DNA of 7,223 bases, taken from positions 1 through 7,223 of the forward strand of contig CAJUII010000135.1 in the NCBI GenBank assembly GCA_910586405.1, in the 5' to 3' direction. The notes beneath the pieces are model-generated. The model worked only from the letters and a program-made list of their open reading frames with translations, was not told the DNA's origin and did not search any database. The position numbers were made by a program, and so were the translations under genes. This DNA comes from an uncultured Lachnospiraceae bacterium. Its GTDB lineage: Bacteria > Bacillota > Clostridia > Lachnospirales > Lachnospiraceae. Positions 1 to 6,297 of the stretch are shown piece after piece; position 1 is the stretch's first letter, and each line of letters starts with the position of its first letter.

Positions 1-28
1 TACCAATACTATACAGGAGGAGGAGAAA

Positions 29-1003
29 ATGAAAGAGATTGTTAGTTTGATGGATTATCGTTCAAGCATCAAGGTGATTGATGCGACACTCAGAGACGGC
101 GGATTGGTGAACGATTTTTATTTTACAGATGAGTTTGTCAGAGCGCTGTATGAGGCAAATATCAGAGCTGGTGTGGATTATATGGAAATGGGCTACAAGT
201 CCTCTAAGGAGATGTTTGACGAAAATAAATATGGCAAATGGAAATTTTGCGATGATGATGATATTCTGGAAATCGTTGGGGACAACGATACCAATCTAAA
301 GATTGCGGTGATGGCAGACGTAGGAAGATGTGATTATAAAAAAGACATCGTCAGCCGTTCGGAAAGTCCAATTGACCTGATTCGTGTGGCAACATATCTG
401 AATACGATTCCAGCGGCGGCAGATATGATTGAGGATGCTAAGCGAAAGGGCTATGAGGTGAGCTGCAATATTATGGCGATCTCTAACGGGCAGGAGAGCG
501 ACTTGAAGGTAGCACTCGATATTTTGGGAAAGACATCTGCGGATGTGCTGTATATCGTTGACAGTTTTGGCTCGCTGTATCCAGAACAGATTGCGCGTAT
601 TGTGGATACGTATATGGAGTTTGCAAGCAAGTACGGCAAGAAGCTGGGGATTCATGCCCATAACAATCAGCAACTTGCATTTGCCAATACGATTGAGGCG
701 GTTGGCGACGGCGTGGACTGGCTTGATGCGACTTACGCTGGAATGGGCAGAGGGGCAGGCAATTGTCCAATGGAACTTCTGCTCGGTTTTCTTCATAATC
801 CGAAATACAATAATTATTTCGTAATTCATTTCATTGAAAAATATATGAACAAACTGAAGGAAGATGGGGTAGTATGGGGATTTGATTTACAATATATGAT
901 GACTGGTCTTTTAAATCAGCATCCGCGTACCGCAATACAGTTTACCAAAGAAAACAGAAAAGATTATTCAGAATTTTACAAGGAAGTAGTCGCACAGGAT
1001 TGA
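29..1003 (+). CDS. DRE-TIM (HMGL-like) aldolase-family protein
   Basis: This 324-residue protein looks like a TIM-barrel metal-dependent aldolase/lyase of the HMG-CoA lyase / 4-hydroxy-2-oxovalerate aldolase / isopropylmalate synthase superfamily. Seen: the N-terminal signature DATLRDGG (residues 18-25), with R22 and D23 as the expected catalytic arginine and metal ligand; the strand GIHAHNNQQLAFAN (207-220), supplying metal-binding H209 and H211; and the glycine-rich GMGRGAGN (238-245). The length fits the single catalytic barrel without the C-terminal domains of the synthases. The start is supported by the strong site AGGAGGAGGA just upstream (about 16-25). Family members typically cleave or form C-C bonds next to a 2-keto acid; the substrate here cannot be told. 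The catalytic histidine that follows RDG in DmpG-type hydroxy-oxovalerate aldolases appears to be Leu26, so that exact activity is doubtful. No partner acetaldehyde dehydrogenase is visible. Family assignment is secure, function is not. Confidence 0.85.
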   Translation: MKEIVSLMDYRSSIKVIDATLRDGGLVNDFYFTDEFVRALYEANIRAGVDYMEMGYKSSKEMFDENKYGKWKFCDDDDILEIVGDNDTNLKIAVMADVGRCDYKKDIVSRSESPIDLIRVATYLNTIPAAADMIEDAKRKGYEVSCNIMAISNGQESDLKVALDILGKTSADVLYIVDSFGSLYPEQIARIVDTYMEFASKYGKKLGIHAHNNQQLAFANTIEAVGDGVDWLDATYAGMGRGAGNCPMELLLGFLHNPKYNNYFVIHFIEKYMNKLKEDGVVWGFDLQYMMTGLLNQHPRTAIQFTKENRKDYSEFYKEVVAQD

Positions 1004-1023
1004 GAGATTCTGATATTAAGGAT

Positions 1024-1055
1024 AAGCCGCGGTTCAATTCTGCGGCTTTCTTGTT
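1024..1055 (+). terminator. Probable intrinsic terminator after the aldolase gene
   Basis: AAGCCGCGG (1024-1032) pairs with CTGCGGCTT (1040-1048) as a 9-bp stem with one G-U pair and a 7-nt loop. The tail is interrupted (TCTTGTT), so termination may be incomplete and some read-through into the SDR gene is possible. It begins 20 nt after the aldolase stop codon. Confidence 0.6.
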
Positions 1056-1070
1056 CGAATATTTTTATGC

Positions 1071-1089
1071 AAACTTGTAGCAAAAGTTT
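1071..1089 (+). repeat. Small inverted repeat before the ymfI ribosome binding site
   Basis: AAACTT (1071-1076) and AAGTTT (1084-1089) are perfect 6-bp arms around a 7-nt loop, ending about 5 nt before the GAGGAGGAG site. It is weak and AT-rich; it could be a minor leader hairpin or chance. Confidence 0.3.
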
Positions 1090-1112
1090 CCAGAGAGGAG
1101 GAGAAGATAGAA

Positions 1113-1844
1113 ATGTCAGTACCAGAGAGGCGAAAGGCACTCATTACAGGGGCATCGAGAGGGATTGGGAGAGCGATCGCAAAAATGCTCGCATCGGCAG
1201 GCTGTGATTTGTACATGACTTGTCATAAGAATATCGCAATGCTGGAGCGCCTGGCGGAGGAACTTCGAAAGAGATATCGAATAAAATGTTATTGTTATGT
1301 ATTTTCAATTTGTGATGAGGATAAAGTAATAGAAATGTATCATGACATACCTTATCTTGATATTCTGGTCAACAATGCTGGAATCTCGTATATAGGTCTG
1401 CTGACAGACATGACCTACCAGCAATGGCAGGAAGTTATCGATACGAATCTAAATGCATGTTTTTTGACCTGCCGTTATGCTGTACCAAAGATGGTGATGC
1501 GGCATCAAGGAAAAATAATCAATATCTCCTCTGTATGGGGGACAGTAGGCGCGTCGATGGAGGTGGCATACTCTGCATCGAAAGGTGGAATCAATGCATT
1601 TACACGTGCGCTTGCAAAAGAACTCGCACCCAGCAATATTCAAGTGAATGCAGTTGCGTGTGGTATGATTGATACAGATATGAACAAATGTTTTGATGAA
1701 GAAGAAATAAAAATACTGATCCAGGAGATACCGGCTGACAGAGTTGGGCACCCGGAGGAGGTAGCAGAGCTTGTAAAGCTTTTGTGTACTGGAAATGAAT
1801 ATCTTACAGGGCAGATTATAACGTTGGATGGAGGTTGGACATGA
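1113..1844 (+). CDS. ymfI: SDR-family reductase, EF-P 5-aminopentanone reductase (YmfI)-like
   Basis: A 243-residue classical short-chain dehydrogenase/reductase. Seen: cofactor motif TGASRGIG (12-19), NNAG (87-90), N112, catalytic S140 and the Y153-x-x-x-K157 pair in YSASKGG, spaced 13 residues from the serine as in FabG. The stretches SSVWGTVGAS, ALAKELAPSNIQVNA and LTGQIITLDGGW closely match, from memory, the Firmicutes family annotated as EF-P 5-aminopentanone reductase (YmfI). In Bacillus subtilis YmfI reduces a 5-aminopentanone group on elongation factor P to 5-aminopentanol, helping translation of proline-rich stretches. FabG (3-oxoacyl-ACP reductase) is the main alternative, but no fatty-acid synthesis genes adjoin it. 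The start has a strong GAGGAGGAG site (about 1095-1103) 9 nt upstream. The stop codon overlaps the trxB ATG, so the two are probably co-translated. EF-P itself is not in the window. Confidence 0.85.
   Translation: MSVPERRKALITGASRGIGRAIAKMLASAGCDLYMTCHKNIAMLERLAEELRKRYRIKCYCYVFSICDEDKVIEMYHDIPYLDILVNNAGISYIGLLTDMTYQQWQEVIDTNLNACFLTCRYAVPKMVMRHQGKIINISSVWGTVGASMEVAYSASKGGINAFTRALAKELAPSNIQVNAVACGMIDTDMNKCFDEEEIKILIQEIPADRVGHPEEVAELVKLLCTGNEYLTGQIITLDGGWT
1830..1834 (+). promoter_or_regulatory. Ribosome binding site deciding the trxB start
   Basis: GGAGG lies inside the last codons of the SDR gene. ATG 1841 is 6 nt downstream and ATG 1844 is 9 nt, both workable. A TTG at 1835 touches the site with no spacer and is unlikely to be used. 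Confidence 0.75.
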
Positions 1845-2782
1845 TGGAAAATGAAATGTATGATGTGCTGATAATCGGATCAGGACCAGCAGGGATAGGC
1901 GCGGCAGTCTATGCGGTGCGTGCAGGACTCAAAGCAGCGGTTTTAGATAGAAGTCCGGTGAGTGGTGGTCAAGTGTTGAGTACCTATGAGGTGGATAACT
2001 ATTTGGGATTTCCCGGGGTGAGCGGCAGCGATTTGTCAGATGCGTTTCGTAGACATGCGGATATGCTTGGCGTAGTGTTTATCACTGCGGATGTGCAGGG
2101 ATTTGAGGATTGCTCAGGAGTACAGACCATGTACACAGTCCATACAGACAAGGGGCATTTCGTCTCAAGGACAGTTATCATTGCGACAGGCGCTTCCCAC
2201 TCTTTGCTCGGTGCACCGGGCGAGAAGGAGCTTGCAGGAATGGGCGTGTCATATTGTGCTACATGTGATGGTGCATTTTACAGAAAGAGTACTGTCGCAG
2301 TGGTTGGCGGTGGTGATGTTGCCGTAGAGGATGCAGTTTTTCTCGCAGGAATCTGTCAGAAAGTTTATCTTGTACACAGGAGGAATCAGCTCAGAGCAGC
2401 AGAGAGCCTTCAAAAAAAGCTGTTATCGCTTGAAAATGTTGAAATTATCTGGGACAGTGAAGTGGAGGAAATATTCGGCAGAGAGATGGTAGAAGGCATT
2501 AAAATTCATAACAAAAAGAATCGGGAAGAAAATACGCTGGATGTTGAAGGGGTATTTATCGCTGTCGGAATTGTGCCGGACACAGCACTGTTGGCAGATC
2601 TGGTCGAGATGGATGAAAAAGGGTATATTATAGCGGATGAAACCTGTGCTACATCAAGAAAGGGGATTTTTGCGGCAGGTGACATCCGAAAGAAACCAAT
2701 GCGGCAGATTATAACGGCAGTTGCAGACGGTGCAAATGCTGTTCATTCGGTACAGGAATTTTTAAATGCAGAGACAAACTAA
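1841..2782 (+). CDS. trxB: Thioredoxin reductase (NADPH)
   Basis: A 313-residue low-molecular-weight thioredoxin reductase: a cytosolic FAD enzyme that passes electrons from NADPH to thioredoxin. Seen: FAD motif GSGPAG (13-18), redox pair CATC followed by DG (C139, C142), NADPH motif GGGD (156-159), the basic HRRxxxR (179-185) that favours NADPH over NADH, and the C-terminal flavin motif GIFAAGD (275-281) followed by RQIITAVADGA. Length is normal for the bacterial type. I chose ATG 1841 because it forms an ATGA overlap with the SDR stop and sits 6 nt after GGAGG; ATG 1844 is the alternative and would remove one residue. No thioredoxin gene is in the window. Coupling to the SDR gene implies shared expression; a functional link is inference. 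A ferredoxin-dependent or flavodoxin-like homologue is less likely given the HRR motif. Confidence 0.93.
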   Translation: MMENEMYDVLIIGSGPAGIGAAVYAVRAGLKAAVLDRSPVSGGQVLSTYEVDNYLGFPGVSGSDLSDAFRRHADMLGVVFITADVQGFEDCSGVQTMYTVHTDKGHFVSRTVIIATGASHSLLGAPGEKELAGMGVSYCATCDGAFYRKSTVAVVGGGDVAVEDAVFLAGICQKVYLVHRRNQLRAAESLQKKLLSLENVEIIWDSEVEEIFGREMVEGIKIHNKKNREENTLDVEGVFIAVGIVPDTALLADLVEMDEKGYIIADETCATSRKGIFAAGDIRKKPMRQIITAVADGANAVHSVQEFLNAETN

Positions 2783-2789
2783 TGTATTG

Positions 2790-2843
2790 AACTGAACACT
2801 TGTAAATCATGGTAATGAGCACTGTTTAGTTCGCTGTTTTTTT
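2790..2843 (+). terminator. Weak candidate terminator after trxB
   Basis: AACTGAACA (2790-2798) pairs with TGTTTAGTT (2823-2831), 9 bp with one G-U pair, around a long 24-nt loop. A run of seven T (2837-2843) follows after five bases. The position, just after the trxB stop, is right, but the stem is AT-rich and the loop long, so efficiency is uncertain. Confidence 0.45.
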
Positions 2844-3106
2844 GTTGGCGTCAGTCGCCATAACCACTGTTATGCATTCTCCTACTGTCTCGATAACTGA
2901 CGAAATATTTTGTACTCTTTACGATGATGAACAGATGGTCAGTACACTAGAGGAAATACAGAAATCATTACAAAAAAATTAACATTTTTTTTGGATATGC
3001 TTTCCAGTGGATCGGAATCACAATTCATACTATAAGAGCATTGGTAAAGCTCTCTCTAAACCGTGATAAACGGCAACTTTGATGAAGTTGAAATACAAAT
3101 CATATC
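2844..3106. other. Intergenic region with a short unassigned open frame and small hairpins
   Basis: No confident gene. One + strand frame is open from 2830 to the stop at 2980-2982, with an ATG at 2872 giving 36 residues (ending LEEIQKSLQKN). It has no ribosome binding site and I do not recognise it; it may be the tail of a decayed gene. A7/T8 runs at 2972-2992 could form an AT-only hairpin. Three hairpins follow in close order: AGAGC/GCTCT (3035-3053), CCGT/ACGG (3061-3073) and CAACTT/AAGTTG (3074-3090). They lie upstream of the best promoter for the next gene, so they would not be in its transcript if that promoter is used. Confidence 0.5.
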
Positions 3107-3135
3107 TTGACAAAGCCAATAAAATGTGATAATTT
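3107..3135 (+). promoter_or_regulatory. Sigma-A-type promoter for the NlpC/P60 gene
   Basis: A perfect -35 TTGACA (3107-3112) is followed either by GATAAT (3128-3133) at 15 bp, with a TG one base upstream (extended -10), or by TAATTT (3130-3135) at 17 bp. Transcription from here would give an AT-rich leader of about 80-90 nt before the start codon at 3225. Confidence 0.65.
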
Positions 3136-3224
3136 ATTTCATGGGTGTAATAAATTTGTAATAATTAAAAAATCATGAAACAGATAAAATAGATTCACAT
3201 ATACCACAATTGGAGGATTAGGAC

Positions 3225-5003
3225 ATGAATAAGTACAGCGTAAAAGCAGCGGCATGTGCGCTCGTAGGAACACTTTCGCTATCCGGCTATCAAATGACAC
3301 TGGAGGCGAAGCTAAATAATTCATCAGATGTGCCCGCGGCGGGAGTTGCAGTTGTGCTTGATGAGAGTAGTACTATACAGGATCTTCAGGTGGAAGTTGT
3401 TCAGAACATTGCTTATCTTGAAAGTGCATCAGGTTTGCAGCCCAATATCATGTTGGCATCTGAGAAAGTTGCGTTGGCAGAAGCACAGAGCAGTGTTGTG
3501 ATGTCAAATACAAAAAAGACAACGGCGAAGGTATCGACAGAATTTTCGCAGGAATTGAGCGAAGCGATCAGCGAGGTAGAATCAGAGTTTTCGGAAGTTG
3601 ATCAGAACGAATCTGCTGAGGAGTCAAATCGTTCACAGGAAGCTGTTGAGGATGAGATGCCGCTTACAGAAAATGGCGATGAACTACGTTCTGAGGAAAA
3701 AACATCGGTTCAGGAAGATCTGGACGAAGAAAGCTCAGAACAGGAGTCAGCTGTACAATCGACTACTGAAGATGAAACTTCAAATACAGAAACTTCGTAT
3801 ACAGAGACTTTAGAACAGGATTCCTCTGTACATGAGACAAGTGACATTGAGCAAACAACAGAAACCAGTTCAGAGACAGAGACTTCTGAGGAGTCAACGG
3901 ATAATGATTTCGAGACCAGTGCAGGATTCTCTGCACTGGATACATATGACGATGTTGAGGAGGAAATCGAGTCTGAGACGGAGACAGAAACTGAGTCTGA
4001 GACAGAGACAGAAACTGAAACACAGGAAGATGCACAGGATTTTTCTGGTCTTGTCATTGCGAGAGTCACTAATTATGTCAATGTCAGAAGTATTCCAAGT
4101 GAAGAGGGAGAGATTGTCGGAAAGCTGTATGACAAGTCCGTTGGAGAATTTATTGAAGAAAAGGATGGCTGGTACAAGATTGTATCAGGAAATTGTACAG
4201 GCTATGTCAAAGGTGAGTATTGTGTAGTTGGTGAGGAGGCGGAGGCGCTTGCAAAAGAAGTTGGTACAACGTATGCAATCGTCAATACCACAACGCTTAA
4301 AGTCCGCCAGGAAGCCAGCACGGAATCTTCGGTGCTCGGTCTGGTGCCCATCGAGGAAGAATTGGTTGTAGTCGAGGAGCTTGACGGATGGGTTAAGATT
4401 GCCATTGAAGAGGGCGACGGCTATGTTTCAAGAGATTATGTGAATCTTAGAACAGATTTCGTACATGCGGAGTCCAGAGAGGAAGAGGAAGCAAGACTTG
4501 CCGCAGAGGCGAGAGCGCGCGAGGAGGCAAGAGCAGCGGCAGCGGCAACTGAGGCGTCGAGAGCACAGCAGCAGGCAGAGGTACAGGTACAAAAGTCGGA
4601 GGCAAATCAGGCTGCGATTGATTCCGCGCGCAATATTGCGGCGGCGTCTGTAGGAAGCGAGATGGGCAAATCAGTGATCGACTATGCGACACAATTTGTC
4701 GGAAATCCCTACGTGTGGGGAGGCTCAAGCCTGACAAATGGTACAGACTGCTCTGGTTTTGTTATGAGCGTATATTCTAATTTTGGTGTCAGTCTGCCAC
4801 ATTCATCATCAGCGCTTAGAAGTAAGGGATATGATGTTGGCGGACTTGAAAATGCACAGCCAGGTGATATTGTGTGCTATTCTGGTCATGTCGGTCTCTA
4901 TGTTGGGAATGGTCAGATTGTGCATGCCAGCACATCGAAGACAGGAATCATTGTATCAAGTGCTACATACCGAAATATATTGGCAGTGAGAAGAATTTTC
5001 TAG
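3225..5003 (+). CDS. Secreted cell-wall hydrolase: two SH3b domains plus C-terminal NlpC/P60 peptidase
   Basis: A 592-residue secreted peptidoglycan endopeptidase. Seen in order: a signal peptide (basic MNKYSVK, hydrophobic core 8-21, possible cleavage after Ala28); a region of unknown role (about 29-104); an acidic Ser/Thr/Glu-rich spacer (about 105-272) ending in tandem ESETETET units; SH3b domain 1 (about 277-335, NVRSIPS then GWYKIVS); SH3b domain 2 (about 348-408, KVRQEAS then GWVKIAI and GYVSRDYV); an Ala/Arg/Glu-rich linker, probably helical (about 415-465); and an NlpC/P60 domain (about 480-592). The catalytic set is complete: C509 in DCSGF, H555 in GHVGLYVG and H567 in VHAS. Such enzymes usually cut gamma-D-glutamyl-diamino acid bonds in stem peptides, with SH3b binding the wall. 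GGAGG (3212-3216) sits 8 nt before the ATG. It has its own promoter and terminator. Exact substrate and cellular role (separation, turnover or lysis) are not readable from sequence. Confidence 0.93.
   Translation: MNKYSVKAAACALVGTLSLSGYQMTLEAKLNNSSDVPAAGVAVVLDESSTIQDLQVEVVQNIAYLESASGLQPNIMLASEKVALAEAQSSVVMSNTKKTTAKVSTEFSQELSEAISEVESEFSEVDQNESAEESNRSQEAVEDEMPLTENGDELRSEEKTSVQEDLDEESSEQESAVQSTTEDETSNTETSYTETLEQDSSVHETSDIEQTTETSSETETSEESTDNDFETSAGFSALDTYDDVEEEIESETETETESETETETETQEDAQDFSGLVIARVTNYVNVRSIPSEEGEIVGKLYDKSVGEFIEEKDGWYKIVSGNCTGYVKGEYCVVGEEAEALAKEVGTTYAIVNTTTLKVRQEASTESSVLGLVPIEEELVVVEELDGWVKIAIEEGDGYVSRDYVNLRTDFVHAESREEEEARLAAEARAREEARAAAAATEASRAQQQAEVQVQKSEANQAAIDSARNIAAASVGSEMGKSVIDYATQFVGNPYVWGGSSLTNGTDCSGFVMSVYSNFGVSLPHSSSALRSKGYDVGGLENAQPGDIVCYSGHVGLYVGNGQIVHASTSKTGIIVSSATYRNILAVRRIF
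3969..4016 (+). repeat. In-frame 24-bp tandem repeat, two copies
   Basis: Two adjacent 24-bp units (3969-3992 and 3993-4016) differ at one base and each encode ESETETET, near the end of the acidic spacer of the NlpC/P60 protein. The unit length is a multiple of three, so gain or loss would change spacer length without breaking the frame. Confidence 0.9.
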
Positions 5004-5155
5004 TGTGCTGACCGTCTGGTGATCTTGGTAAGCGTATGAAATGATTTGGCACTCAGCGGCTGCTGATGGCAGCAAAAGTTTCATGTCTTTGACAGGGGAA
5101 AATAGACAGTGCGATGTTCCATGAAGTTCAAGTGTTGAGCATATTGCGAGTGGTG

Positions 5156-5185
5156 AAAAATGGATAACGAAGGTTATCCATTTTT
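5156..5185. terminator. Strong intrinsic terminator after the NlpC/P60 gene
   Basis: AAAAATGGATAAC (5156-5168) and GTTATCCATTTTT (5173-5185) form a perfect 13-bp hairpin with a GAAG loop. The A run on the left and T run on the right let it work on either strand, though no opposing gene is visible. It lies about 150 nt past the stop codon, giving a long 3' untranslated region that holds only a small GCTGC/GCAGC hairpin (5059-5073). Confidence 0.88.
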
Positions 5186-5384
5186 GCATTGGTTTTGCCA
5201 GATTCAGTCAATGTAAGAGATGGATTTTTTTGTTTTTAGGATCTGTGTTGTTTCAGTCTGGCGTTGCTAGAATCTGTAACAGCACTCCTCCAAAAAGTAT
5301 TTATCAGGATGCCGTAGAGGACAAATAAAAAAGTGCACAAAAAATCATGGATACTTCTAGGGACAACCGCTATCGTTTCGAGAT
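5186..5384. other. Intergenic stretch without a recognisable gene
   Basis: T-rich and A-rich runs, stop codons in all + strand frames and no ribosome binding site. I see no RNA gene or repeat here. It leads into the DnaA-box-like cluster. Confidence 0.5.
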
Positions 5385-5493
5385 ATATTCACAATTTATC
5401 CACATACAAAAAGGATAAAGTCCGCGTAAAATTAAGTTATACACCAATTTATCCACAATATCCACAGCAATGATTGGGTTTTCATGTGGAAAA
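5385..5493. promoter_or_regulatory. Cluster of DnaA-box-like 9-mers upstream of hpf
   Basis: Against the DnaA consensus TTATNCACA I see two perfect boxes, TTATCCACA at 5396-5404 and 5449-5457. Four near matches, each with one mismatch, accompany them: ATATTCACA (5385-5393), TTATACACC (5437-5445), ATATCCACA (5458-5466, abutting the second perfect box) and, on the minus strand, TTTTCCACA (5485-5493). Six sites in 109 bp is dense. DnaA-box clusters outside the origin are known in Bacillus subtilis, where they bind DnaA and affect initiation or nearby genes. No dnaA, dnaN, rpmH or plasmid rep gene is in the window, so a remote cluster is more likely than the chromosomal origin. DnaA binding is inferred. 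Confidence 0.6.
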
Positions 5494-5572
5494 CATGCGG
5501 TTCAGAAGCAAATGATTGTTTTGTATAAAAAGACGAAAATAGTAATTTTCTGGAAAAATTAGCATAAATACA

Positions 5573-5603
5573 TTGACATTAAAAAACTGTTGAAAATGAT
5601 AAA
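5573..5603 (+). promoter_or_regulatory. Possible upstream promoter for hpf
   Basis: A perfect TTGACA (5573-5578) is followed by GATAAA (5598-5603), with TG before it, at a long 19-bp spacing. The region is so AT-rich that a chance -10 match is easy. It would make a leader of over 130 nt. Confidence 0.35.
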
Positions 5604-5660
5604 ATATGTCTAAAAAAGATTGAAGATTAACAAAAAAATTAGAATATCTTCCAAAAGTTG

Positions 5661-5689
5661 TTGGAAAATATAGTTAGATATGCTATAAT
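5661..5689 (+). promoter_or_regulatory. Main candidate promoter for hpf
   Basis: TTGGAA (5661-5666, 4 of 6 to consensus) lies 17 bp before a perfect TATAAT (5684-5689), which carries an extended TGC (5681-5683). The -35 hexamer is one arm of a perfect inverted repeat, TTCCAA (5649-5654) and TTGGAA (5661-5666), so a bound regulator there could block or modulate it. Confidence 0.65.
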
Positions 5690-5712
5690 CAAAATACAAT
5701 GAAAGTGACAAG

Positions 5713-5729
5713 CTTAATTGTTAATTAAG
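5713..5729 (+). repeat. Perfect 17-bp hairpin/palindrome in the hpf leader
   Basis: CTTAATT (5713-5719), loop GTT, AATTAAG (5723-5729). It ends one base before the GGGAAGGGA ribosome binding region (5731-5739). It could be a leader hairpin affecting translation or an operator; all pairs except the terminal G-C are A-T, so it is thermally weak. Confidence 0.5.
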
Positions 5730-5749
5730 TGGGAAGGGATGTGGACATA

Positions 5750-6283
5750 ATGAAATTTATTATCAGCGGTAAGAACATTGATGTAACGCCCGGTTTAAGG
5801 GCAGCAGTTGAGGACAAAATCGGCAAGCTGGAGAAATATTTCACGCCAGAAACGGAGGTACACGCGACATTAAGTGTAGAGAAGGAGCGACAAAAGATTG
5901 AAGTTACCATTCCCATGAAAGGAAATATCATTCGTTCAGAACAGGTGAGCAACGATATGTATGTATCGGTGGATTTGGCAGCAGAGGTGATTGAGCGGCA
6001 GCTAAAGAAATACAGAACCAAGTTCAGAGCAGATCAGCAGGCAGGGGCAGCAAGCCTTAGAACCGACTTCATCGAACGAGATGTCGAGGACGACGATGAG
6101 GAAGTACGGATTGTCCGCACAAAGAAGTTTGATATCAAGCCTATGTATGCGGAGGACGCATGTGTGCAGATGGAGCTTTTGGGACATGATTTCTATGTGT
6201 TCTGTAATGCCGAGACAGACGAGGTTAATGTGGTGTACAAGCGTAAGGGAAATACGTATGGCCTGATAGAGCCGGAAAACTAA
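5750..6283 (+). CDS. hpf: Ribosome hibernation promoting factor, long form
   Basis: A 177-residue long-form HPF (also called RaiA or YvyD family). The protein binds the 30S decoding region in stationary phase or stress, blocks translation and, through its C-terminal domain, joins two 70S ribosomes into inactive 100S dimers. Seen: an N-terminal S30AE/HPF domain (1 to about 95) starting MKFIISGKNIDVT, with the basic helix RQLKKYRTKFR (83-93); an acidic variable linker (about 96-118, with DVEDDDEE); and the C-terminal dimerisation domain (about 120-175, VRTKKFDIKPMYAEDA to NVVYKRKGNTYGLIEP). The start is ATG 5750 because family proteins begin MKF; an in-frame GTG at 5729 overlaps the ribosome binding site and the leader palindrome. 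It has its own promoter and terminator, so it is probably a single-gene unit. In other Firmicutes expression rises on starvation. Confidence 0.95.
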   Translation: MKFIISGKNIDVTPGLRAAVEDKIGKLEKYFTPETEVHATLSVEKERQKIEVTIPMKGNIIRSEQVSNDMYVSVDLAAEVIERQLKKYRTKFRADQQAGAASLRTDFIERDVEDDDEEVRIVRTKKFDIKPMYAEDACVQMELLGHDFYVFCNAETDEVNVVYKRKGNTYGLIEPEN

Positions 6284-6297
6284 ATAAGAATGTATGG

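Noticed and set aside
1835..1840. TTG start for trxB adding two residues
   Set aside because: It directly abuts the GGAGG site with no spacer; ATG 1841 or 1844 fits spacing and family N-termini.
3136..3224. Cyclic-di-AMP (ydaO) riboswitch in the NlpC/P60 leader
   Set aside because: This riboswitch often precedes such genes, but the leader is AT-rich and lacks its conserved GC-rich core.
3710..4069. 119-residue minus-strand Ser/Val-rich open frame
   Set aside because: It is the antisense shadow of the Ser/Thr/Glu codons in the NlpC/P60 gene.
5041..5121. 26-residue open frame after the NlpC/P60 gene
   Set aside because: No ribosome binding site, no recognisable motif, and it lies in the 3' untranslated region before the terminator.
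5385..5728. Chromosomal origin oriC
   Set aside because: DnaA boxes and AT-rich DNA fit, but dnaA, dnaN, rpmH and a clear DnaA-trio are not seen; called an off-origin cluster instead.
5729..5749. GTG start for hpf adding seven residues
   Set aside because: It overlaps the ribosome binding region and palindrome; HPF proteins begin at MKF.
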